From Guillardia theta CCMP2712 (Eukaryota > Cryptophyceae > Pyrenomonadales > Geminigeraceae), in the NCBI RefSeq assembly GCF_000315625.1, contig NW_005434672.1:174698-238697 (forward strand): 64,000 bases of DNA, read 5' to 3'. The notes below the pieces were generated by a model. It had not been told where the DNA came from. It ran no database searches and worked only from the letters and a program-made list of their open reading frames with translations. Shown one piece after another: positions 22,801 to 32,800 of the stretch. A program made the translations under genes and the position numbers. The stretch's first letter is position 1; every line of letters begins with the position of its first letter.

Positions 22801-23376
22801 CTCTCTTATTCTTCTCCTTGTCGCACAGCTTCACGTTTTCAGCTGGAACCTGCATTCGATTCCCGTCGTCCAGCTTGACTATCCATTTTTCTCCTTGTTT
22901 CCCGGAGATCTTTCCAACACAACCATTGAACTGCCAGCATGTCAGCCACCAACGACCAGTGCAGCATCGAACCACTAGCTCATACGCTCTTCACTCTCGT
23001 CCCTATCGTCACCCGGCTCCCCTTTCTTCACCGCTCTCACTTGTAAGCATACATTCCAGAGTCTTTTCGTGATTCTGTTTTCCTTCACTTCTATCACCCC
23101 AGTGCATTACCATACCCTAGCTCTCGTACAACCTTTCCTTCTTTGCACCGCCCTCATCATCCTACTCCTCTTGCTTATCGCTCCCTCCCTCCACCTTCTC
23201 GCCCCCCTCCCCCCGCTCTCCTTCTTTGTCTTCCTCCTCCTCCTCCTCCTCCTCCTCCTCCTCCTCCTCCTCCTCCTCCTTCTCCTCCTCCTCCTCCTCT
23301 GCCTCCTCCTCCTCACCTCTGCTGCCATCGTCAGGCCCTGCAGCGTTACCCGGGCACCTTCCTTGAGCCCCTGCAT
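19874..23376 (-). CDS. HAT1: Histone acetyltransferase type B catalytic subunit (HAT1), 15 exons
   Basis: Exons 23376-23317, 22930-22543, 22496-22378, 22255-22049, 22002-21946, 21894-21824, 21647-21585, 21489-21435, 21370-21293, 21244-21147, 20973-20877, 20754-20632, 20584-20504, 20259-20187 and 19968-19874 join in frame into 554 residues. HAT1 acetylates new histone H4 before chromatin assembly. Family features: IEFNPLFTHQVFF and EELIIGY (N-terminal domain), MWCIETAGCIEVPDERW, then the GNAT core VVVLPPFHRQGYGSKLL with the acetyl-CoA loop R-Q-G-Y-G-S, and LDVSVEDPSEDFQALRD. RFKICKQQMKRL matches the C-terminal helix. Unlike standard HAT1, residues 1-60 carry a small SH3-like module (GARVTLQGLTMAAE, FNGCVGKISG, WIVKLDDG), and a long acidic/basic tail follows the core. 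Intron 1 (386 nt) is mostly GAG/CTC repeat. Confidence 0.9.
20464..20477. repeat. poly-G run, 14 bases, inside a HAT1 intron
   Basis: Lies in the intron 20503-20260 (minus-strand gene), so it would be transcribed as poly-C. Confidence 0.85.
23228..23315. repeat. (CTC)n trinucleotide repeat in HAT1 intron 1
   Basis: More than twenty CTC/CTT units in a row. On the minus strand it starts directly after the splice donor GTGAGG, giving a purine-only intron start. Confidence 0.85.
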
Positions 23377-23634
23377 TTCCCGCCTTCGGCGTGCTTTACT
23401 CAACTCTTTGACTTTTAGTCAAACTTCGGATTGAGTAAAAGATCAGACCCAATGCAAGGATACACAACAAGCCATGCAGTGGGAGAGAGTGGACGGGGGA
23501 AGGAGGAGGGTAGTGAGGATTAGAACGGAGAGGATAAACAGGAGCAGGAGACGCAGAAGCAGGAGCAGAGGCAAGATCAAGGGGGCGAGTACTGGAGCAG
23601 ATCCAAACAGGAGGAGAAGAACCAGGAAGGGTTT

Positions 23635-26273
23635 ATGGTCAAATCAATCCTTACTCGCTCTCAGAACAATGGGTCATCTTCCAGTCGTCATCACTTAGAA
23701 GACGTCAGTCACGTTACAGCTGTGCATGGCCAACAAGAGACATTGCAATCAGAGCCACCACATCAAGATCCATTCTATGAGCATCAATCACATCAACCAT
23801 TCCCGCAAAGAGGCTCGGCATCCAGCGTTAAGAGAAGCACCGAGAAGAACAGGTATGTTGGCAACAGCGCGGCGAAGATGAAGATAAATCGCTGGATCTG
23901 CCATCAGCATGTAGAGCTGCTACACAAGAAGAGAAGTAGCCCGTGGGTGTTCATACTAGAGGCAGAAACCTGCTCGACTATTGAAACCTTGGTAGATTGT
24001 CAGTGCGCCAGCAACAGTATTGTGATCGCCAACCCAAACGACCGCGTGCGAGGGGCGATACAGAGTTTGTTTCCGGAAGTGCATTCTTTTGCCATGACGT
24101 CGCACGAGTTCTTTTCTGCGCTTGAAGATCAGCGTCAAGAGAAAGAGAGTCTGCAGATGCGGGGTTGGGGAGGAAGCTTCGGGTTGATATGGCTGGATTA
24201 CTGCGGGACTTTCTCGTCCATCGCAGGGAGGAAACGGCAGAAAGACGTTCTCACCATCTTCAAGCTGGGGCTCATCTGCAATGACAGCCATGACGGTATG
24301 CTTGTTCTGACGCTCTCGTTACGAGGGAGCCCACAGAATTATCAGCACGACGTCGTTGACTCGGTTGTCGCTTTTGTCTGCCATGCTGCGGATGCAAATG
24401 ATGTGATTGCAAGCCATGTGGGTACATGCTCGTATAAAGTCTCTTGTCAGATGTACACGCTATCATTCTATGCAAGAAAGAAGCCTCTCAGTGCTATTCA
24501 AGTTGATGTCCCATCGGAAATTGAAGGCTCAATCTTGGCGATACGGCCCGAGGAGGATCGGCAGATCTGTTTTTTCCCTGGGAGTTGGAAGATGCTTTCA
24601 ACCAAAGACAAGCTGCTTCCGGCAGGCTCTGCAATGCTAAGCACATCAAGCATTGTTTGCAAGCTTGTCAGGAAAATTCTGAAACGCTCAGTGAATGCTT
24701 GCATACAAGAGAGCAAACTCTTCTATATGACAACGAACTTGTGCAAGAGTGGTGATGAGTATGTAAGAGCGATACACCTTCTGGTTGGCGATCCAGTTGA
24801 TGTAAGCCTTGCAACACGGCTGTTACGTTCCCTTCCCCATGATGTCGAAGAGCGCGTCTTGCTTGCGAATAAGGAGTTCCATGAGACGATCAGTCAAGCT
24901 ATGACTGAAAAAGGTCAGGGGTCCTGTCTTGGCGATAACAAGTTCGACTTTATTTGGCTAGGGTATGAGAGCTACAAATCTTTCTCTGCAAGAGACTTGC
25001 AGCACTGTTACTCTTGGAGCGACATCAACGACCTCTTCAGTCACGGTTTGCTACGAACTTGCGGGGGGTTAGAGTGTTTGGTTGGAATCTGTATCAACCA
25101 TGCTTCGAACGGAGAGTGTTGGTCGGGGTCCTGTGTTGACTGGCTTGTCTTTGGATTCCAACTAGTGGCTGCCAAACATGGTTTCGACGCCAGGACTTTG
25201 GCAGTAGTTCAGTATTGTGTAGAGTGCCCAAGGCTATCCTGTGTTTTCCTAGTGCAGGAGAGCAAGAAACTTGTCACAAAATCTGAATGCGCTCAAAATG
25301 AAATGAGTAAGGTTGGAGCCACCGAGGAAGTGGCAAGTAGACATCTGGAGCAGAAATCTTGTGAATCAGTTTCAGACTACCTTCGTGTGGTCCACGAGTG
25401 TGTCGATACGATCAACGACGTTGCTGTTTCAGGCTGGAAAGTTCAGATAGGATGGGATCTAGATCGGGAAAAGGTGTGCGCCCAGTGAGAGAGGATTGCA
25501 TTGATGGAGCTGCAGGTTCCTGTGAGGTCAAGCTTCAAATACAAGAGAATCAGGTGCATGTTTTCAGTCACTCCCCTTCCCCTATCGCTAACTTCCTTCC
25601 TAGCTCGCAAGTGTCCGATCTTGTTGCGGACATTTCTGGTCAAAGGCATCTTGCTACACCCTCTGGCCGCAACGTGTCGATTCTCCTGCATGAGCCAGGG
25701 TTCTCCTGCATTCTTCCTGTGCTGCTGCGCATGACTGCTCGGCCGATGCCGATTGCGCCCGACGGTTCAACGTTGGTTGTTGATTGTGTCACGGTAGACA
25801 AACTTCAGGTACTTTGTCATGTGATGGTGTACGCGTGACAGCTTCATGTAAGGCCAGGCAAGCACAGCAGACAGCTGGGCAGGTTCATCTCAGGGAGGAA
25901 GACGTAGAGAGCATGGACTTGCTGAAGCAGATGCTGCCGTACGATGTACTGATCCTCTGTGAGGAAAGCGGATTCGGGACATGGTCTAAAGTACTTTCGT
26001 GACTGATTGCTTTTCTTGAGCCTTACCTTCTCTCTCCAAAAGGTTTGGGAAAGGCTTGTCATTGGCTGGATCACGGCAAAGAGAAATACATCGGCAGTAT
26101 ACGGTCTTGTCATGCTAGCAGAGGCGTCCTGCAAGGTGTCTTCATGTATGTTTCCTTGTAACTGTACTGACTGGGGTGTTCAGCAAGCACCAATTCTTCT
26201 TGAGCACAGATTACGGGAGGCGGCAACGAGTGCTGCATTAGGTAGAGAAGACGAACTTGCGTGTTTGTCATGA
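23635..26273 (+). CDS. Unknown 816-residue protein with repeated Rossmann-like blocks
   Basis: Exons 23635-25473, 25516-25553, 25604-25808, 25853-25990 and 26043-26273 join in frame. Three consecutive blocks look related in plan. Block A (about 95-285): WVFILEAETCSTIETL, IVIANPND, FGLIWLDYCGTFSS, MLVLTLSLRG. Block B (about 360-545): LFYMTTNLCKSGDEYV, DFIWLGYESYKSFS, LVGICINHAS. Block C (about 580-800, crossing all introns): NVSILLHEPGFSCI, LVVDCVTVDKL, YDVLILCEESG, YGLVMLAEAS. Alternating hydrophobic strands with an Asp/Glu after the first strand and a D-Y-C-G-T segment recall class I SAM-dependent methyltransferases, but I cannot confirm the SAM-binding motif. Block C may be degenerate. The first 90 residues are Ser/His/Gln-rich. 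The ATG at 23635 is the first in frame and lies 258 bp from the divergent HAT1 start. Confidence 0.7.
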
Positions 26274-26890
26274 CAAGATCTTGCTAGATTTGCAGCCATA
26301 TGCTTCTGAGTCCTTCAGCAGTGAAAGCTGCAACTACCACTGGGCGAGCTACCAGGTACCACACAATCATCGTTGCTGGCATCATCTATTAGCTGTTCGG
26401 TGGTCAGTGCTCCCGGACTCTCAACGGCAGTGCCGAACCTGACTCGATCCTTGCCAGCTGCGGTGCCATGAGCGACACAAGATGCCATGATTCGCCGGGG
26501 TACTTGACTGCCGTTGACGTCCAAGGCCGATGACTCCGAGGGCCCCCGCGTGCTCGTCAGTGACTCAGTGACTTCATGAACTTAGTGTTTGAGCCCGCCG
26601 GTGACCCGGTATCAGAGTTAGCCTGGTTTAATCGGTAAAAATCGTATGAAGTCGATTGACCACATGGTTTAATTCAATCAAAAGTTGACAACGATTCCAG
26701 CTAGCTAGCTAGTAGTAGTAGGCATGCAGGTTCTTTAACCGCTCCTCCTTCTTCACGCTCCTCCTCTCCCCTCGCTCTCTTCCTCTTCCTCTCTTTCCCC
26801 TGCTCTGCTCTGCTCCCCTTACACCAAACTCCTTCCTCAACTCCTAAAAGCGTCTACTTCCTTGATTGCACTGGTTATCTTCCTCCATCG
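26274..26890. other. intergenic region before the giant pseudokinase gene
   Basis: Contains a GC-rich repeat block (26380-26625), an agctagctagctagtagtag run near 26700, and a pyrimidine-rich stretch 26740-26870 that probably forms the promoter side. Confidence 0.5.
26380..26625. repeat. GC-rich dispersed element block
   Basis: Contains words shared with the other GC blocks (cggactctcaacgg, gtcagtgactcagtgact, cgccggtgacccggt). No ORF of mobile-element type. Edges approximate. Confidence 0.45.
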
Positions 26891-29800
26891 ATGACCCTGC
26901 TGGATGTCTGCCTCGAAGATTGCGAGGTCGAGCTCTCTTCTGGTGGAGAGAACAAATGTCTGAGAGATATCCTGAACGATCTTGATGGTTGTGCATACTG
27001 GAATGCCACTGCACAAGAACATAGCGCGTTCGATCTTTCTCTCTGTGAAGACTTGCTGTTTCAAGGCACGGATTGGGGGAGGTTGTTTGTAGAGAAACAT
27101 AACGTGTCGTCGAGTATATTAGAACAGCTCGTGTCAGTCTATATGTGGGTGAAATCAGACATACCATCTGTCATGTCTTCCATATTCACCCTGCATGCGT
27201 CTGCGTCATCGGAAAGGCTGTTTTTAACTGGAGTGAGATACCTCCAACTGATAGTGAGCTCATTGAAAACATTCTACGACATCTTCGGAGATGAGATCAT
27301 GTATTGTGGGCCCTGCCATGCTGACTTCGCGGACGATCTTTTCACTGGAGGGAACTTGACTTGTCTGAGAGCAAATGACGTTCGGGTTGTAATGCCAAGA
27401 GTTTGTTCAGTCGGCGCCGTCTTCACCTCAGACGGTCCAGGCGCAGGATGCCTTCACGTGAACTGCGAGCACGTGGTCGGGTATAGGATGAGCGTTCTGG
27501 ACCTTGGTGCGATCTTTGAGGACTCGATTCTTGTGCATCCTCGGCAGGTTTGGAGAGTTTTGTCTCAAGAGAACAAGAAAGACAAGGAAGTTCGCACAAC
27601 ATGGCAGCTGCTGGATGTAAGCGGCAAGGAGGATTTCGTTCAAACTTTGGAGGCACCGTTAGATTTGGATGACTTCACGTTGACTGTGAAAGAAGATTTC
27701 TTGGACCCCAGTCACTCCATCGTCGAAGAACAAACGCTCATCCGAAAAGTTTCCTTCATCTCCAAACCAGATTTTCTCAAGTGCACTGGAATCGTCAGCC
27801 TCTGTCCCCATGAGAACAGTCTGCACAGCAACCTCGTTCGACATGCCCGTCATCTTTGCAGTCTCAGCCATCAGTCCCTCGCTCCTTATCTTCCCGCGTC
27901 AAACTCGTCGGTTATGCTCTGCTCCATCAAAAAACCCTCCGGCGTCTCCCTCCACGAGCTTATAGAGCGCAAGGAGATCAAGACCGAGGAGAGCAAGATA
28001 GAAATCTCACATCAGATCAGCGATGGGTTGGCTTACCTGCACGACCAGGAGCTCTCTCACGGATCCCTTGACGCCATGAACGTTATACTGACTTCAACTT
28101 CGAGCGTCCAACTCGTCGACTTTGGCTGGTTCAAGGAGTTTTCGCCTGTTGACATCTGCAAAAGAAGTCTTGATAGCGAACATCAGATTCAGAGAAGTCT
28201 TGACCTTCGCAACTTGGGGGTTGTGATGCTGGAAATGCTCTCGGGAACGATCTGCGGGGGAAAGAAGCCAGTGAGCCAAGAGAACTTGCGGCTTCTGTTC
28301 GACAAGAATGTCGACTGCAAACTCGGGAAACTAGCCCACGATTGCTTCTATGGTATTGAAGGCGCTCGACCTAGTGCAAGGTATGCCGCATGGTTCTTAT
28401 CGCATCTCAATGGGGAAACCAAGGACGATTCTGTTTGCGAGTCTTCCACGAATATTTGTATCCGCCATCACGCAACTTGCGTTCAATTTACTCTCGAGAT
28501 CAAGGAACTGATCTTGAAAATGGAAGCCGCTGATGATGAAGAGAGAATATTGTTCACCTTGCAAACGATTCATGGATGGTTTCCTTCCAGCTCTCAGAAC
28601 GAATACGACAATATGCAGTTGCATGAAAGTTGCAGATGTAAAGTTTTCAAGTGTTTCTATCGCTCTGCGGTAAGTGCAGGACTGATGAACTGGATGCTGA
28701 AAGTGATGGAAAGATGCAATCAAAGTGTGTCAGTTTTCACCGAGTGTTGTGCTTGCCTCAAGGTGCTGATGAGGGACGAAACATGTCGCAGATGTTTCCA
28801 AAAGGTGAAAGGGCTGAGCATTTCTGCAGTGTCCTTATCAACCTTGGCGTGTGAGGAAGAAGTTATCAGCTCTGCTTGCTCACTCCTCGCAGCTCTACAA
28901 TCGCATGGGGGGATGAGGGATGACGATGACGTGGAGCAAGAAAAGGATTTTGATGATGGGGCGATCAAGATCTTGTCAACTGTCCTGCAGAACATGAAAG
29001 ATAGTGACCGCCCTCAAGGTCAGATATGCTCGTTGAGATGTCTTGTGGACCTATCAAGAGACCCTTGGATCGCAAACCAACTTGTCAAAGTGAGCGCAAC
29101 AGATGCTGCGTTCGAAGTCATGCAATCATCTTGCGATCAGCGTGTTAAGCTCCTAGCTTGCTCCCTTGTCTGCGAGGTCACAAGTCATGTGAGACTGAAA
29201 GACTCTGACATGCGAGAGGAGCGAATGAAGACAACTGTCGAGGTGCTGAGGAGAGCCTGTGAGGAGACTGACTGCGAGCTTGCTCGATGCTGCTCCCTTC
29301 TCATTGCAAACATTCTCAAATCAAGCAGCAAATCTTTGGGCATGCTGGAGAAGATGGGAGGAATCCCAGTTCTGATAGAGGGATTGGACCTGTTTCCTCA
29401 TGATCGACAAGTTGCTGAAAACGTGTGTGTATGTCTGCACACTCTTGCGCACAACAACCTGAAGCGAAACATGTTGATCTCTGACCTGCATGGAGTTGCC
29501 AAGGTGATCATGTGCATGCAAACGCATTCATCGGACGCAGCAACGATGCTGGCGGGATGTCGCTTGATGGGATCGCTGGCTATGAACAACTACAAGAACA
29601 AAGAAGAAATCGCGCGGAGGCGGGGAGTTGAGCTGATCCTCGAAGCGGTCACACTTTCAGTCTGTCATGAGATGTTGGTTGAAGGCTTCAAGTCTCTCTT
29701 GTCTATCTGTTGCAACCATCTGCACAACAGTGAGACAATCTTGAACAACATCGGCCGGCTGGTGTCAGCGGCAACAAACTTCAAGCATGAGGAAGCTCTT

Positions 29801-32800
29801 TGCTCGGCCTTCCTAGAACTTCTTGCCATGGCTAACAAGAGCTCGAAAGGCTCAAGCTCGCTTGAAAGTCAAGATTATATCGGCGAGCTGGTCTGGGGCT
29901 TCATGATGGAATTCTCGGGAAACAGAGACATCATCAAGAATGGGATGTCAGTTGTGTCAGCGTTTCCTGCCCCTCCTCTTGTTCATCAGCAAGAAGAGAT
30001 GCGAACTCGGGTAGTGAACATCGTCGTTGACTGTCTTGTCAAGATGTGGGAGCTCAAAAATGTCAGGCAAGCTTGTTACCACAGCCTTGCAAGCTTTGCA
30101 GATGTCGAGATAGAAGAAGAGCTTGATGTTTTGCCGGCCTTTCAACTCGTCCTGACGAGTGTCAGAGAGGAGATAGGGAATGAGAGGAGCAATATCTTAC
30201 GATGCAAGACCTTGCTCTTTCTCACTCGCTTACTTCCCTTGTATGCGATGGATGACTTCAATCAAGACATCATGGAGACATTCTCTGAATGCCTTCAAAC
30301 TTACCAAGGAGACATCTCCACAATCGTTGTGCTGTTGGATTGTTGCATTCGATTCATCTGCAAGGTCAAGTACTCGCAAGATCTCAACCGGCACATCAAA
30401 GAAATTGTCAAGTTGACACGGCAGCATCTTTCAGACTCTCCGACTCTCCAGTCGAGACTCTGCGAACTCTTTCAGCATGTCAGCAAGGCCGAGGCTGTCG
30501 ATGAGGAATGCGACTCGGCCATGTCAGAAGTGATTGAAGGATTGTCGTCTCCCAACCAAAGCAAGATTTTGAACCTCATTGCATCGTCACCGGACAAGTT
30601 CTCTAGCAAGACGCTTCAACGAGCCGTCAGCTTCATCTACCATCACATCTCATCTGAAGACAACTCCGAGGAGCGCGTTTGTCAATGTATAGACGACCTG
30701 CGCAGGATCTTTCAAACAGTCAAAGCTGATAAGTCATACACGTTCAAGACAAGCACAAGCTTCATGTCTTCTCTAGTGCATGTCCTCAAGTCCAAGACTG
30801 TGAGCGTGGAGAACAGAATTCTCACCTCCCATATGATCATGTTGCTCGTCCAAGACCAGTCAGAGAACTGCATGTTGTTCGCGGAGCAAGATGGTATCAC
30901 AGCAGTTCTCACCATGTTGGACGAGGTGGAGGACGAAACTTCAGAGAACGTCTCACTGACCGCCAACGTCTGCGCCATTCTCACGTGCTTGGCTGACGTA
31001 TCCCTCAAACTTCGTGTCTGGATCACCAACGAGGATGCGGTCAGGCGACTGCTGCGCCTCGTATCTCAACCGCAAGACAGGCTTGAGATTGTCTGCCGTG
31101 TCGTTGCCTCGCTCAACAAGCTTTGCGAAAACAATCTGCAGGGTATCGAACAACTTGCAAGCCAGGACGGTGCAGGCATTTTCATGAATCTCCTCCAACA
31201 GCAGAAGAGCAACGCTGCTATTGTTGAGGCCTCTCTGCAGATACTAGACAAGCTGTTCTCAAAGTCATACAAGGATCGAACAAACAAGACCATCTCGCAC
31301 GTGTTTGCAGCAATGTGGTTACATGAGAATTCAGAGGAAATCCAGTATCATGGTTGCACCATCCTGTTTCACATCGTGCAGAGCAAAGTCATCAAGGACT
31401 TGTCGCAACAGCTACCAAACCTTGTGTCAGTCATCAAGTCAAGTTTGTTGTATCACTTCACGGCGAAAAACTCTCGAAGTGCAGCTCAGCTCTTGCACGA
31501 GTTGTACAAGCAACTGCCGTCAAGTTCCACCCTTGTTCTTGATGAGAGACTGGCCAAACAAGTCATCAGTGCGCTAGAGGCGTTCGGATCAGATCACGAG
31601 GTCGTAGATGTCGTTGTGAAGCTACTTCATAGATCGCTCTTGTGCTACAGGGACTCGCCAATTTCTCGAGAGGCTGTGAAGCAAAGTGTGATCACAACTC
31701 TGTCGAACATGATGAGTTTACATCAAGACAATGAAGACTTGCAGACAACGTTTCTGCGACTATTTCATGCTGTCTTGCTTGACAACAAGTGCATAATATC
31801 TGATGACACCATGAAAGATCTTGCCCTTGGTATTCTGCATTCTCTCGAGCTGTTTGAAGCGCCGACGCTGAGAATCTATGCAAGCAGAAGTCTGTCGAGC
31901 ATCTTGTCAAGAAATGAGAGCATGCAGGCGATGGCGAGAGAGACTAATTTCATCAGCGTCATAACTTCTCTACTTGAAGACTCTGACGAAGAGCATCTTG
32001 TTCTTGAATCTGTCTTGATGATGATCGATAGCTTCTCACGAGGCAATGCTGCAAATGCAAACTCACTCTATTCCGCCGGCGTTTCCAAGACCATCTTCAA
32101 CGTGTTGCTTACGAATCAAGATCCCATGGTCCGTGAGAAGGCGTCGTCGACGCTATCTACTCTTGCTGCTTCACATGATGACAGATCAAAAGATAACTTC
32201 ACTGATGATGACCTGTTGGCAATCAAGAGCTTTTTTGATGACACCATGGACGCAGTAATATCAGAACCCACGATCATGTCGACATGCAGAATCATCAGCA
32301 GCTACGGTCTACATCAGACAGAGAATTTCTGCAATGTACTCATTCATCCCATCTTCAAACAGATCGTCGCCGACTACCTGCAGCCGCAGCGCCGCCAGCG
32401 GGGGCTTCTCTTGCTCTGGGGAATATTCTCGGAGATCGACTGCATTCGGAGGATAGAGGAGGAAACGATAGCAGAACTCGTTGACGTGTTGTATCGGATC
32501 GTCAAAGACAGAGAAGCTTCAAGCAAGGACGTGCAGATCTCACTTGCGATCTTGGCTGATATTTGTGATAAAAGCAGCAGTTCATCGCAGTGCTTTGCAG
32601 CACAAGATGGCATTCAGATATTCTTAGATCTTGTTGAAAGTTCTCAAGATCCAAGTGTTGTGGCATGTGCGTTGAAATTGCTGCATGCCGTGCTATCAAG
32701 GGCCGGAGATGAGTTCGTGCGGTGGGATATCTTTATTCATTTCTTCTCCAGCCTCAGGGACAGTATGAAATCAGAAGATGTTCTGGAGCAATTATTGAGA

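Noticed and set aside
23107-23403. Minus-strand ORF with a long Arg run
   Set aside because: Only its first 20 codons are coding (HAT1 exon 1); the Arg run is the GAG repeat of intron 1 read through.
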